From contig NZ_JAYWXI010000012.1 of the NCBI RefSeq assembly GCF_036016955.1, positions 1 to 64,000 of the forward strand: 64,000 bases of DNA, read 5' to 3'. Shown in pieces: positions 18,299 to 27,727 of this stretch. Below the pieces are notes generated by a model. That model made no database searches. It was given only the letters and a program-made list of their open reading frames with translations, and was not told where the DNA came from. A program made the position numbers and the translations under genes. This stretch comes from JAYWXI01 sp036016955. GTDB taxonomy: Bacteria; Bacteroidota; Bacteroidia; Flavobacteriales; Weeksellaceae. Positions within the stretch are counted from its first letter, which is position 1. The number at the start of each line of letters is the position of its first letter.

Positions 18299-19930
18299 AT
18301 GAAGAAGATTTTGTGGATGGCTTCCGTTGGGTTGTTGGCTTCTTGCGGCACGGTGCGGAAGGCGCAGGCACCGGAACCTTTTGTTTGGGAGGGAGCCAAT
18401 TTGTATTTTTTGCTGACGGATCGTTTTAAAAACGGGGATCCGACCAATGATTTAAACTTCGGACGTACGGCGGAAACGGGGGTGTTGCGGGGGTTTGAGG
18501 GCGGCGATCTTCGAGGGGTGATCCAAAAGATAGAGGAAGGGTATTTTACGGATTTGGGGGTCAATGCGATATGGATGACGCCTTTGGTGGAGCAGATTCA
18601 TGGGGCGACCAATGAAGGGACGGGCAATACGTATGGTTTTCATGGGTATTGGGCGAAAGATTGGACGGCTTTGGATCCTAACTTCGGAACGAAAGCGGAG
18701 TTGAAGGAGTTGGTGGAAAAGGCTCATGCACGGGGGATTCGTGTGGTTTTGGATGCGGTGATTAATCATACGGGGCCGGTAACGCCCGAAGATCCGGTTT
18801 TTCCGGCTTCTTGGGTTAGGACCTCGCCTCAGTGTACTTACGACGGGTATGATAATACGACGGCCTGCACGTTGGTGGCGAACCTTCCGGATGTTTTAAC
18901 GGAGAGCGATGCACCGGTGGAGCTTCCGTCACAATTGGTGGAAAAATGGAAGCGGGAGGGGCGTTACGAGGCCGAGATGCGGTCTTTGGATGCTTTTTTT
19001 GCTAAGACGGGCTTTCCTAGAGCACCGAAATATTATATTATGAAATGGCTGGCGGATTACATCACCGAGTTTGGGATTGACGGGTATCGGGTTGATACGG
19101 TGAAGCATACCAATGAGGATGTATGGAAGGTTTTTCAGAAGGTGTGTCAGGATGCGTTTGATGAGTATAAGAGGAATAATCCGTCGAAGGTTTTGGACGG
19201 GGCTCCGTTTTTCACCGTGGGCGAAGTTTACGGTTACGGGCTTTCTCAGAAGCAGCTTTATGATTTTGGGGACCGGAAGGTGAATTATTTTCAGAATGGT
19301 TTTGGTTCGCTCATTAATTTTGATTTTAAGGGGGATGCCAACGGGACCTACGAGGCTTTGTTCAGTCGTTATTCGGAGGTTCTTCATGGCGAACTTCGAG
19401 GGCTTAGCGTGATGAATTATGCGACGTCTCATGACGATGGTTCTCCATTTGATAAAGACCGTAAGCGTTCTTATGAAACGGCGGTGAAACTGCTTCTTGC
19501 TCCTGGGATTTCCCAAATTTATTACGGGGACGAAACGGGGCGTACGCTGACGGTTTCGGGAGCGGAAGGCGATGCTAATTTGCGGAGCATGATGAACTGG
19601 GAGGACTTGGAAGATTGTGCGGAAACACGGGATTTGTTGCTTCATTGGCAGAAATTAGGGCGTTTCAGGGCGGCGCATCCTTCGGTGGGAGCGGGTGTTC
19701 ATCGTAAGATTTCGGATTCGCCGTATTGGTTCAGCCGTCATTATGGGAAGGATAAGGTGGTTGTAGGTTTGGATTTGGGGCCGGGGCCGAAAACGGTGGC
19801 TTTGGGCGGCTTTTTTCCTGAGGGCACCAGACTTCGGGAGGCTTATAGTGGCAAAACGACGGTGGTAACCGACGGAAAAGTGGTGCTGGATACGCCTTTT
19901 GGGATTATGCTTTTGGAAGAAAAACGTTAG
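18299..19930 (+). CDS. Lipoprotein alpha-amylase, GH13 family
   Basis: 543 residues. Residues 1-17 form a lipoprotein signal ending in LLASCG. The GH13 TIM barrel shows DAVINHTGP (near 152), GIDGYRVDTVKH with the catalytic Asp (near 262), FTVGEVYG with the acid Glu (near 307) and ATSHDDG (near 376). A short beta domain closes the chain. It should hydrolyse alpha-1,4-glucans at the outer or inner membrane surface. The frame is open to 18203 upstream, but only the ATG at 18299 gives a lipobox. A secreted thioredoxin-like gene follows. Confidence 0.9.
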   Translation: MKKILWMASVGLLASCGTVRKAQAPEPFVWEGANLYFLLTDRFKNGDPTNDLNFGRTAETGVLRGFEGGDLRGVIQKIEEGYFTDLGVNAIWMTPLVEQIHGATNEGTGNTYGFHGYWAKDWTALDPNFGTKAELKELVEKAHARGIRVVLDAVINHTGPVTPEDPVFPASWVRTSPQCTYDGYDNTTACTLVANLPDVLTESDAPVELPSQLVEKWKREGRYEAEMRSLDAFFAKTGFPRAPKYYIMKWLADYITEFGIDGYRVDTVKHTNEDVWKVFQKVCQDAFDEYKRNNPSKVLDGAPFFTVGEVYGYGLSQKQLYDFGDRKVNYFQNGFGSLINFDFKGDANGTYEALFSRYSEVLHGELRGLSVMNYATSHDDGSPFDKDRKRSYETAVKLLLAPGISQIYYGDETGRTLTVSGAEGDANLRSMMNWEDLEDCAETRDLLLHWQKLGRFRAAHPSVGAGVHRKISDSPYWFSRHYGKDKVVVGLDLGPGPKTVALGGFFPEGTRLREAYSGKTTVVTDGKVVLDTPFGIMLLEEKR

Positions 19931-20022
19931 GGCAATCCTCTTTTGCATACTATTTGCAAGTCTTTTGCTGTTCTTTATTTGGGAACAGCATTTTATTTGT
20001 TGAATCTAATATTTTTTTAGAC

Positions 20023-20553
20023 ATGAAATTAAAACATTTTTTTTCGTTGATTGGTTTGTTGGGGATGGGGTTTGGTTTTGCTCAAAAGCCGCCTGAGGAG
20101 GTGAAGTCCAAATTTACGGCGGAGGTTTTGGGTCAGAAGGTGGTTTCGTTGGATGGGCGTAAGGTGCCGATTTCGGAGGTGTTGAAGAAGCACGAAGGCA
20201 AAATTTTGATTATTGATTTTTGGGCGAGTTGGTGCAAGGACTGTATTTTGGCGTTGCCGAAGACGGACGAGTTGAAGAAAGCTCATCCGGAAGTGGATTT
20301 TGTTTATTTTTCGTTGGATCGTTCGGATGCGCAATGGAAGCGGGGATTGGAAAAATATAATATTAAGCAGTTTGAGAACTATTGGTTTGATGAGGGATGG
20401 AAGAATAAGTTTAATAATTATATGGAGTTGAATTGGGTGCCGCGTTTCGTGGTGGTGGATCAGACGGGAAATATTGCGAAATATTACGCAATTTCTCCGG
20501 AAGACCCGGAACTTTTGGAAACGGTGGAACGGCTGAAGCAGGCTTCCTATTAA
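20023..20553 (+). CDS. Secreted TlpA-like thioredoxin-fold protein
   Basis: 176 residues, with a signal peptide (MKLKHFFSLIGLLGMGFGFAQ), then a thioredoxin fold with ILIIDFWASWCKDC (Cys near 68 and 71) and a cis-Pro segment NWVPRFVVVD. A CxxC pair in the periplasm points to disulfide reduction or exchange. The ATG at 20023 is the one that leaves a proper signal peptide. A terminator follows the stop. Confidence 0.85.
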   Translation: MKLKHFFSLIGLLGMGFGFAQKPPEEVKSKFTAEVLGQKVVSLDGRKVPISEVLKKHEGKILIIDFWASWCKDCILALPKTDELKKAHPEVDFVYFSLDRSDAQWKRGLEKYNIKQFENYWFDEGWKNKFNNYMELNWVPRFVVVDQTGNIAKYYAISPEDPELLETVERLKQASY

Positions 20554-20573
20554 TTTGGACTGGAAATAATTGT

Positions 20574-20602
20574 AACGCCACTTCTTTTCGAGAGGTGGCG
20601 TT
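20574..20602 (+). terminator. Terminator of the TlpA-like gene
   Basis: An 8-bp stem (20574-20581 with 20595-20602) followed directly by a T-run. The rest of the 328-bp gap to 20881 holds only one more hairpin and no gene. Confidence 0.8.
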
Positions 20603-20820
20603 TTTTATTTGTTTTTAGAGAGGATGGCTTTTTTGTTGAGAGAAGGTTTTACGTTGTTGCTGAACAACAGAGGGAAGTTTTTATTAAGGCTCTGCCTGGA
20701 GAATTTTAGCGAAGGAGTCGGAGGGTGAAATCATTTTGAGGAGTGGGAGGAGTAGTGAATTTACGGCCTGTGTAAAGCCACTTTGATAATTTCTCAAAAA
20801 TAAAGGGCTAATAAATGCCA

Positions 20821-20852
20821 AGCCCCGCCGCATCTTTAGATGCGGCGGGGCT
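20821..20852 (-). terminator. GC-rich terminator hairpin after ahcY
   Basis: A 14-bp perfect stem (20821-20834 with 20839-20852), 4-nt loop. It lies 29 bp past the ahcY stop. The T-run is on the plus-strand side, so it may also stop readthrough into ahcY. Confidence 0.75.
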
Positions 20853-20881
20853 TTTTATCTTAACGAATTCAACAGCAGAAA

Positions 20882-22195
20882 TTAATAGCGGTAGTAATCG
20901 GGTTTGTAAGGGCCTTCCACTTTCACGCCGATGTATTGGGCTTGTTCGGGGGATAGGGTTTCCAGTTCCACTCCGATTTTTTTAAGGTGAAGGGCGGCTA
21001 CTTTCTCATCCAAATGCTTGGGAAGCATATAGACTTTGTTCTCGTAGGCCTCAGCATTGGTCCACAACTCGATTTGAGCGAGGGTTTGGTTGCTGAAAGA
21101 ATTACTCATCACAAAACTGGGGTGGCCGGTTGCACAACCCAAATTCACCAAACGGCCTTCGGCCAAAATAATGATGTCATTTCCTTCGATGTTGTAAATG
21201 TCGACTTGGGGTTTTACGGTGGTTTTGGTGTGGCCGTAGTTTTTGTTCAACCATGCCATGTCGATTTCGTTGTCGAAGTGCCCGATGTTGCAGACGATGG
21301 TTTTGTCCTTCATCTTTTTGAAATGCTTGTCCTGAACGATACCGAAGTTTCCGGTGGTGGTAATTACGATGTCTGCTTTCTCGATGACGGAATCTAATTT
21401 TTTTACTTCGTAACCTTCCATGGCGGCTTGCAGTGCACAAATCGGGTCGATTTCCGTAACGGTTACGATGGATCCTGCTCCGCGGAAAGAGGCAGCGGTT
21501 CCTTTGCCTACATCGCCGTAGCCGCAAACGACAACGCGTTTTCCGGCGAGCATAACGTCGGTGGCTCTTCGGATGGCGTCCACGGCCGACTCTCTACAGC
21601 CGTATTTATTGTCGAATTTGGACTTGGTTACCGAATCGTTGACGTTAATGGCAGGCATAACCAAAGTGCCGTTGGCCATTCTTTCGTAGAGGCGGTGTAC
21701 GCCGGTGGTGGTTTCTTCGGAGAGTCCTTTGATGTTTTTGGTCAGTTCGGGGTATTTGTCGAGCACCATATTGGTCAAATCACCGCCGTCATCCAAAATC
21801 ATATTGAGGGGTTGGCGGTCTTCACCGAAAAACAGGGTTTGTTCGATGCACCAGTCGAATTCTTCTTCGTTCATTCCTTTCCATGCGTACACGGGGATGC
21901 CTGCTGCTGCAATGGCTGCGGCCGCGTGATCCTGGGTGGAAAAGATGTTGCAGGACGACCAAGTGACTTCCGCGCCTAAGGCGACAAGCGTTTCGATAAG
22001 TACGGCCGTTTGGATGGTCATGTGAAGGCAGCCTGCAATTCTTGCCCCTTTCAGGGGTTGTTGAGGGCCGTATTCTTCACGGATGGCCATTAGACCGGGC
22101 ATTTCGGCTTCGGCCAGTTCAATTTCTTTTCTCCCCCATTCGGCGAGGGAAAGGTCTTTTACTTTGTAAGGAATGTATGAGGTTTTCGTTTCCAT
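20882..22195 (-). CDS. ahcY: Adenosylhomocysteinase
   Basis: 437 residues from METKTSYIPYKVKDL. Substrate and NAD motifs are clear: CNIFSTQDHAAAA, NDSVTKSKFDN, the Rossmann loop VVCGYGDVGKG (about 220-230), GHFDNEID and the C-terminal PDYYRY with Lys-Pro-Asp before the end. It reversibly splits S-adenosylhomocysteine into adenosine and homocysteine. It is single-cistron with a TAAATTTG box upstream. Confidence 0.96.
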   Translation of the reverse strand: METKTSYIPYKVKDLSLAEWGRKEIELAEAEMPGLMAIREEYGPQQPLKGARIAGCLHMTIQTAVLIETLVALGAEVTWSSCNIFSTQDHAAAAIAAAGIPVYAWKGMNEEEFDWCIEQTLFFGEDRQPLNMILDDGGDLTNMVLDKYPELTKNIKGLSEETTTGVHRLYERMANGTLVMPAINVNDSVTKSKFDNKYGCRESAVDAIRRATDVMLAGKRVVVCGYGDVGKGTAASFRGAGSIVTVTEIDPICALQAAMEGYEVKKLDSVIEKADIVITTTGNFGIVQDKHFKKMKDKTIVCNIGHFDNEIDMAWLNKNYGHTKTTVKPQVDIYNIEGNDIIILAEGRLVNLGCATGHPSFVMSNSFSNQTLAQIELWTNAEAYENKVYMLPKHLDEKVAALHLKKIGVELETLSPEQAQYIGVKVEGPYKPDYYRY

Positions 22196-22214
22196 CGGAT
22201 TCAAAAAATTTTCG

Positions 22215-22222
22215 CAAATTTA
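22215..22222 (-). promoter_or_regulatory. -7 box (TAAATTTG) of ahcY
   Basis: Minus-strand TAnnTTTG match 20 bp upstream of the ahcY ATG at 22195. Confidence 0.5.
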
Positions 22223-22244
22223 CGAACTAATTTCTGTACCGCCC

Positions 22245-22907
22245 ATGCCTTTACATCAAAAAATTGAAACCGCTCATACGACCATTCTCTTTTGGGAATA
22301 CGATGCTGGGGAGTCAGCATTGGATGAGGGATTGGTCTATCCCGACGAGAGGGAGAAAATTGAGGCGTATGCTCCGAAAAAAAAGGCTGAATTTCTTATG
22401 GTGCGTCGGATGCTTCGGCTGCTAAAGCCCGGATGCAGGATTCTTTACCGTGGGCTGGGGCAGCCTTATCTTTGGCCGAAGGAGGCTTTTGTTTCGATTA
22501 CGCATTCGTTTCCTTTGGCGGCTTTGGCGGTCTCGGAAAAAAGGGTGGGAATCGACTTGGAGCGGGTATCGCCTAAGGTGCTTAACGTTAAATCTAAATT
22601 TCTTCATGCTTCCGAACAAAATTGGTTAGGGAGTGAGTGTGAAGCCGAGTATTTAACGGTAATATGGGTGATTAAAGAGGCTTTGTACAAGCTGCATCCT
22701 TCGAAATATTGGTCTTTGAAGAAGCATTATCGGGTGGAACCTTTTGATTTGGCTCATCTTTCGGCGGTTAAATGCGCTGTTTTTGATGACACTTTTCAGG
22801 ACGATTATGTGGCTTGTGTGCGGCGTGTGGGTGATTTTTACTTTGCGGTAATCGAGGAAAACCACTGCTTGAACTATGTTTTGGAAACGGCGGTTTCTTC
22901 AGAGTAG
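22245..22907 (+). CDS. 4'-phosphopantetheinyl transferase family protein
   Basis: 220 residues starting MPLHQKIETAHTT. The ACPS superfamily signature is present: VGIDLERVS (near 101) and WVIKEALYK (near 141), which place the Asp and Glu that hold magnesium. The two-lobed Sfp-like length fits. It should attach phosphopantetheine to carrier proteins. The end overlaps the convergent FUSC gene by 34 bp. Confidence 0.85.
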   Translation: MPLHQKIETAHTTILFWEYDAGESALDEGLVYPDEREKIEAYAPKKKAEFLMVRRMLRLLKPGCRILYRGLGQPYLWPKEAFVSITHSFPLAALAVSEKRVGIDLERVSPKVLNVKSKFLHASEQNWLGSECEAEYLTVIWVIKEALYKLHPSKYWSLKKHYRVEPFDLAHLSAVKCAVFDDTFQDDYVACVRRVGDFYFAVIEENHCLNYVLETAVSSE

Positions 22908-25147
22908 AGGGTGCTTTGGTAGTGTTCGATGAGTTTTCTTTGCTCTCGGGCTACGTCGTAGATTAGAATCAGGAGTTCCCGCAGGCTTTTAAGCTCGGTT
23001 AGTTTGGTTATTTTATTGGGATCCCGGGTCTCGGGCAGGTCGTTTTCGTCGATTTCATTTTTCCTTTTCATTAGCATGGGGACCACTAAGTCTTCAGGGG
23101 TGAGTTGACGGTGTGCTTTGTTCTCTTGGTCGATGTTTTCACCATTGAGAAGAGCCCATGAGAGATTGGTTTCGGCCAGTATTTTTTTACTCCATTTTTC
23201 GGCGTCGATTTCGGGGTAGGTTTTTCCTTCGCCGCTGTATCGGGAAAGCGAAGCGGTGTAGGCGGTGATCAGGTGGGAAGTGTTTACGAATTGGTGAACC
23301 ATTTCCATTTTTCGTCGTTGATTTTTGGGGTCAGACAACATTCTTTGGAAATTGTCGGAAAGGTTGGCAAGATTGATGATGGCCTCCCTTCGGGCGATTT
23401 TGTATTGTTGGGTGGTTATGGGGGCTTCTTGCAGTTTGGCCATCACGGTGTGGAAGTAGTTTTGGTTGGCTTTTAGGCTGGCTTTCATCAGGTCTATGGT
23501 TTGGGTGTGCTCCCAAACGGGGAGGATGAAGTAAGAGGCCAGTACGGCAATTGCACCGGCGATGACGGTGTCTACGAGGCGGTCTTTGAAGATGGTGTGA
23601 ACGTTTCCGGGATTTAGGAAGTTAAAAGTGATGAAAATATAGATTGTCATGAAAAAAACGGCGGAGGCGTATCGGATTTTCAGCAGCGAAAAGCAGAGAA
23701 TCATGCTGCCTAAAAGCACGCCTAGCAGAAGGGTGTCATTTGGGATGAATACCAAAAGCAGGTACGCGGTAACGGCTCCTGAGACGGTGCCGTAGAGTCT
23801 TAGTTTATTTCGGTGTTTGGTGGTGCTGTAAGCCGGGCGCATGATGGCGATGATGGTGATCAAAATCCAGTAGGAATGGCCGATGTTTAGGGCTTTGATT
23901 TGGGACACACCGTAGCCTACGAGCAGTGCGGCCGTGATGCGGAGGGCATGGCGGAAGTGGGAGGATTTTAGCGAAAAATTATTGAAAAAAACTTTACGGT
24001 TCAGTTTTTCTTGTCTTGGAACAAATTTTTCAAAATCCAATCCGGTGGAGAGGCTTTTGGCATTTTGGGGATCCTGAGAGGCTACTTTGTAGATGGTTTG
24101 GATGTCCTCTGTGATTTCGTTGATGCGGTGGAGGATGGTTCTCAGGGACATGAATTTTTCCAAATTGGAGCCGGAGAGTTCTTTGTTTCTTAAATCGAAA
24201 TAGGCTTCGTGGATTTGATGATGGGCTTGCGGAATTTGGTGCAAGGGTTTGGGTTGGGTTCCCCGCTGGAGCGATAATCCGATGTGGGCGATTTCTTCGG
24301 CCATGAGAAGAAGGTAGTCGTGGATTTGGGGCAAGATGGATTGCCCTTGAAAATCCTGATGCAATTTTCGATAATCTTGTTCGGAGGTAAAGAGTTTTTC
24401 GTAAAAGTCGATGGAGTTGAGGAAGATGAGCATCAGTACCCGGCTGGTGGTGGTGGATTCGTTGACGAAGGTTCGGGTTTTGAATACCAATTCTCGGGTT
24501 TCTTCCTGCAGATTTTTGATGACGACTTGTTGGGCGATGAATTGTTTTCGGATGGCATCGAAGGGCAGTTGGTTTTCGTAGAAGCGGGCTTTGATGCGGA
24601 GGTATTGGGCGAGTTCCAAATAGTTTTCGCCGATCATCTGCCGTGCCAGTTTGTAGGGTTGAAGTTTGTTGAGAGCCAAAAAGACGAGGAAAAACCAGAC
24701 GCATCCCAAAGCAAAAACCAAAAGACTTTCGACCAAGTGGGTTCCGGTAAGATGGCCGTCCACGAAAATGGAGAATACCACCAGCGAAAGGCCTCCAACC
24801 GAAGCCAATCTTTGACCGTAAACGCCAATCATGGAGAAGAAAATTCCGAAAACGACGATTTGGAGGTAAACCAACGGAGGGAAATCTTTCAGAAGGCTGG
24901 TGACAGCCGCGATAAGCGTAAAAAAAAGAATAGCGGCAATTAAGGTGTTTCGTCTTCTTATGAAAGGGCCGGGCAGGTCGGTGAGCCCGACGAAACTGGT
25001 GGCCAACGGCCATAAGAAATACTCTTTCAGAAGCCCGAAATAAGCGAGTACGAGAGCCGGAGCCACGATGGCAAAGGCCATCCATAGGCCGGCGTAAAGA
25101 TACTGGCTGGTGATGAATTTTTGGATTTCGGTTCTGTAATTCTTCAA
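22874..25147 (-). CDS. FUSC-family inner-membrane protein (YccS-like)
   Basis: 757 residues with two membrane clusters: about 15-165 and about 400-510, each of about six helices, and two cytoplasmic domains. The order matches the YccS/FUSC family related to aromatic-acid efflux pumps. HRNKLRLYGTVSGAVTAY in the second cluster is a typical FUSC element. Substrate unknown. A TATTTTTG box lies just upstream. Confidence 0.85.
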   Translation of the reverse strand: MKNYRTEIQKFITSQYLYAGLWMAFAIVAPALVLAYFGLLKEYFLWPLATSFVGLTDLPGPFIRRRNTLIAAILFFTLIAAVTSLLKDFPPLVYLQIVVFGIFFSMIGVYGQRLASVGGLSLVVFSIFVDGHLTGTHLVESLLVFALGCVWFFLVFLALNKLQPYKLARQMIGENYLELAQYLRIKARFYENQLPFDAIRKQFIAQQVVIKNLQEETRELVFKTRTFVNESTTTSRVLMLIFLNSIDFYEKLFTSEQDYRKLHQDFQGQSILPQIHDYLLLMAEEIAHIGLSLQRGTQPKPLHQIPQAHHQIHEAYFDLRNKELSGSNLEKFMSLRTILHRINEITEDIQTIYKVASQDPQNAKSLSTGLDFEKFVPRQEKLNRKVFFNNFSLKSSHFRHALRITAALLVGYGVSQIKALNIGHSYWILITIIAIMRPAYSTTKHRNKLRLYGTVSGAVTAYLLLVFIPNDTLLLGVLLGSMILCFSLLKIRYASAVFFMTIYIFITFNFLNPGNVHTIFKDRLVDTVIAGAIAVLASYFILPVWEHTQTIDLMKASLKANQNYFHTVMAKLQEAPITTQQYKIARREAIINLANLSDNFQRMLSDPKNQRRKMEMVHQFVNTSHLITAYTASLSRYSGEGKTYPEIDAEKWSKKILAETNLSWALLNGENIDQENKAHRQLTPEDLVVPMLMKRKNEIDENDLPETRDPNKITKLTELKSLRELLILIYDVAREQRKLIEHYQSTLYSEETAVSKT

Positions 25148-25167
25148 CGGGAAAAATAAACTTTCAA

Positions 25168-25175
25168 CAAAAATA
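25168..25175 (-). promoter_or_regulatory. -7 box (TATTTTTG) of the FUSC gene
   Basis: Minus-strand TAnnTTTG match 21 bp upstream of the ATG at 25147. Confidence 0.45.
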
Positions 25176-25212
25176 AGGTTTAAACTCGGATAAAAAAATG
25201 CAAAACAACGAA

Positions 25213-25240
25213 AAAACCTTTGCTTTAAAGCAAAGGTTTT
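25213..25240 (-). terminator. Terminator of the oxoamine synthase gene
   Basis: A perfect 28-bp palindrome with A-rich and T-rich ends, 26 bp past the stop at 25267. Confidence 0.75.
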
Positions 25241-25266
25241 AATTTCAAGAGATTCGTCGAAACCGT

Positions 25267-26541
25267 TTAGATTTCTTTGAAGCTCAAATTGTTTTCTTCA
25301 AGGAACTTTTCGGCTTGCTGTTTATAGAAACCGCCGACGAGTTTGTCGTGGATGGCTTCGAAAGCGGCCAAGGTCTCGTTGATTTCCGCATCGGTATGCG
25401 AGGCGGTAGGGATGAGTCTTAGGAGAATCATGCCTTTAGGGATAACCGGATAAACCACTACTGAGGTGAATATTCCGAAGTTTTCCCTTAAATCTTTTAC
25501 CAAGAGGGTGGCTTCCACAGGAGAGCCTTTCATCATAACCGGGGTTACGCAGGTGTTGGTTTCGCCCAAGTCGAATCCTCTTTCGCGAAGTCCGTTTTGT
25601 AGTTTGTGAACGTTTTCCCATAATTTGGCTTTGATTTCCGGACGGGTACGGAGAAGTTCCAAACGCTTCAATCCACCGATGACCATTGGCATGGTAAGGG
25701 ATTTGGCGAAAATTTGGGAGCGCAGGTTGAATTTCAGATAACGGATGATTTCTTTATCCCCGGCCAAAAAGGCACCGAATCCGGCCATGGATTTGGCAAA
25801 AGTGGAGAAATAAACGTCAATTTGGTCTTGGCATCCTTGTTCTTCACCCGCACCGGCTCCTGTGGCTCCGAGAGTCCCGAATCCGTGGGCGTCGTCCACC
25901 AAAAGGCGGAAGTTGTACTTGGATTTCAGTTCGCAAATTTCTTTAAGCTTTCCTTGCTGACCGCGCATACCGAAAACGCCTTCGGTGATGACGAGGATGC
26001 CTCCGCCTTGTTCTTCAGCAACTTTGGTGGCACGGGCAAGGTTTTTGTCCAAACTTTCGATATCGTTATGGCGGTAGGTGAAGCTTTTTCCCATATGCAG
26101 GCGCACGCCATCCACGATGCAGGCGTGGGAGTCCGCATCATACACAATGACGTCGTGTCTGGAAACCAAGGCGTCAATGGTGGAAACCATTCCTTGATAA
26201 CCGAAATTAAGAAGGTAGGCCGATTCTTTTTGAACGAACTCGGCGAGTTCTTTTTCCAGTTGGAGGTGTTGTTCGGTTTCGCCGGACATGGCTCTTGCCC
26301 CCATAGGGTAGAACATACCGTATTCGGCTGCGGCTTGGGCATCGGCTTGCTTTACTTCGGGATGGTTGCACAACCCGAGGTAGTCGTTGGCACTCCAAAA
26401 TACGACTTCCTTCCCTTGGAATTTCATTCTTGGGCCAATAGGGCCTTCCAGTCTGGGGAAGATAAAATAGCCTTCGCCATAATCAGCAAACTGGCCTAAA
26501 GGCCCGGGATTTTGCTTGATTCTTTCAAATAGGTCTGTCAT
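25267..26541 (-). CDS. Alpha-oxoamine synthase (serine palmitoyltransferase / cysteate acyltransferase type)
   Basis: 424 residues of PLP-dependent fold-type I: FWSANDYLGLCNHP, DSHACIVDGVR, LLVDDAHGFGTLG and the PLP lysine in STFAKSMAGFGAF (near 248). The family (KBL, BioF, SPT and others) condenses an amino acid with an acyl thioester and releases CO2. In flavobacteria the candidates are serine palmitoyltransferase and the cysteate fatty-acyltransferase that begins capnine/sulfonolipid synthesis. A cysteine-synthase-like gene lies just upstream, which favours the latter but does not prove it. Start ATG at 26541 (MTDLFERIKQNPG), preceded by a TAAATTTG box. Confidence 0.85.
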   Translation of the reverse strand: MTDLFERIKQNPGPLGQFADYGEGYFIFPRLEGPIGPRMKFQGKEVVFWSANDYLGLCNHPEVKQADAQAAAEYGMFYPMGARAMSGETEQHLQLEKELAEFVQKESAYLLNFGYQGMVSTIDALVSRHDVIVYDADSHACIVDGVRLHMGKSFTYRHNDIESLDKNLARATKVAEEQGGGILVITEGVFGMRGQQGKLKEICELKSKYNFRLLVDDAHGFGTLGATGAGAGEEQGCQDQIDVYFSTFAKSMAGFGAFLAGDKEIIRYLKFNLRSQIFAKSLTMPMVIGGLKRLELLRTRPEIKAKLWENVHKLQNGLRERGFDLGETNTCVTPVMMKGSPVEATLLVKDLRENFGIFTSVVVYPVIPKGMILLRLIPTASHTDAEINETLAAFEAIHDKLVGGFYKQQAEKFLEENNLSFKEI

Positions 26542-26580
26542 CAGATTATGATTTTTCTTTTTTTTAATAAAAATGAATAG

Positions 26581-26588
26581 CAAATTTA
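26581..26588 (-). promoter_or_regulatory. -7 box (TAAATTTG) of the oxoamine synthase gene
   Basis: Minus-strand TAnnTTTG match 40 bp upstream of the ATG at 26541. It gives this gene its own promoter. Confidence 0.5.
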
Positions 26589-26607
26589 CGAATAATTGAT
26601 AAATGAA

Positions 26608-26633
26608 AAGCCTTTTGTCAAATCAAAAGGCTT
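26608..26633 (-). terminator. Terminator of the cysteine-synthase-like gene
   Basis: A 10-bp stem (26608-26617 with 26624-26633), 6-nt loop, 17 bp past the stop at 26651. Confidence 0.75.
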
Positions 26634-26650
26634 AAAGTAAATTTGGCTTT

Positions 26651-27688
26651 TTATTTTACAAATTCGGTTTTGAAAATTTCGTCGTAGTTGTGAACCCCGT
26701 TGTTGATGAATCCTTGGTCGGCCATCCATTGGTCGCTGTACACCTTGGTGATGTAGCGGGATCCGTGGTCGGGGTATATCAGTACGGCAAGGTCGTTTTC
26801 GGTGAAAGGATGGGTTTGGGCGTATTGCATAAAGCCCTGAGTAACCGCTCCGGTGGTATAGCCGCCCATAATGGCTTCTTTCAGGGCGATTTCACGGGTT
26901 CGGTAAGCCGACATCTCGTCGTTTACCCTTACAAACTCGTCGATTTTATCGAACAAAAGTGCCGAAGGGATAAGGTTTTTGCCCATGCCTTCAATTTGGT
27001 AGGGACGGATGTCTTCTTTGTTGATTTTTCCCGTTTCGTGGTAGCCTTTCAGGATGGATCCCAAGGCATCAACTCCGATGACCTTGATGTCCGGATTTTT
27101 TTCTTTTAGAAATTTAGCGGAGCCCGAAAGCGTGCCTCCCGTTCCCGTACAAGCAAACAGATGGGTGATTTTTCCTTCGGTTTGTTCCCAAATCTCAGGA
27201 CCCGTGGTACGGTAGTGAGCGTCGATATTCAGTTCGTTGAAATACTGGTTAATGTATATCGAGTTAGGCGTTTCGGAGGCAATCCGTTTGGCCACTTCGT
27301 AATAAGAACGCGGGTCGTCGGCAGGCACATTGGCCGGACAAACGTACACTTGGGCGCCCAAAGCTTTCAGATAAGCAATTTTCTCGGCTTTGGTTTTGTC
27401 GCTTACGGCAAGAATGCAGCGGTAACCTTTAACAATAGATACCATGGCCACGGAAAAACCGGTGTTGCCGGAAGTGGTCTCCACGATGATGGAATCGGGT
27501 TTTAGAAGCCCCGATTTTTCTGCGCTTTCGATGATATGGAAAGCAATGCGGTCTTTTGTAGAATGTCCGGGATTATAGGATTCCAGTTTGGCATAAACCT
27601 TTGCGGCAATGCCCTCTGTTACAGCGTTGAGCCGTACCATCGGGGTGTTTCCTATAAGTTCCAGTATATTGTTATAAACATTCTTCAT
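26651..27688 (-). CDS. PLP-dependent cysteine synthase / CBS family enzyme, candidate cysteate synthase
   Basis: 345 residues, fold-type II PLP enzyme: IGNTPMVRL, the PLP lysine in NPGHSTKDR (K45), TTSGNTGFS and the phosphate loop GTGGT. There is no regulatory CBS domain. Family members exchange a beta-substituent of serine, O-acetylserine or phosphoserine for a sulfur nucleophile. With the oxoamine synthase next door, cysteate formation from sulfite is a reasonable proposal. Plain cysteine or cystathionine synthesis is the alternative. ATG at 27688 (MKNVYNNILELIG) is preferred over an upstream in-frame start. Confidence 0.82.
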   Translation of the reverse strand: MKNVYNNILELIGNTPMVRLNAVTEGIAAKVYAKLESYNPGHSTKDRIAFHIIESAEKSGLLKPDSIIVETTSGNTGFSVAMVSIVKGYRCILAVSDKTKAEKIAYLKALGAQVYVCPANVPADDPRSYYEVAKRIASETPNSIYINQYFNELNIDAHYRTTGPEIWEQTEGKITHLFACTGTGGTLSGSAKFLKEKNPDIKVIGVDALGSILKGYHETGKINKEDIRPYQIEGMGKNLIPSALLFDKIDEFVRVNDEMSAYRTREIALKEAIMGGYTTGAVTQGFMQYAQTHPFTENDLAVLIYPDHGSRYITKVYSDQWMADQGFINNGVHNYDEIFKTEFVK

Positions 27689-27719
27689 TTTAAATTCAAT
27701 TTTCACTCAAAATCGTCGG

Positions 27720-27727
27720 CAAAGATA
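27720..27727 (-). promoter_or_regulatory. -7 box (TATCTTTG) of the cysteine-synthase-like gene
   Basis: Minus-strand TAnnTTTG match 32 bp upstream of the ATG at 27688. Confidence 0.5.

Noticed and set aside
24030..25085. 351-codon frame overlapping the FUSC gene
   Set aside because: Same strand in another frame, Arg/Pro/Ser-rich, no domain.
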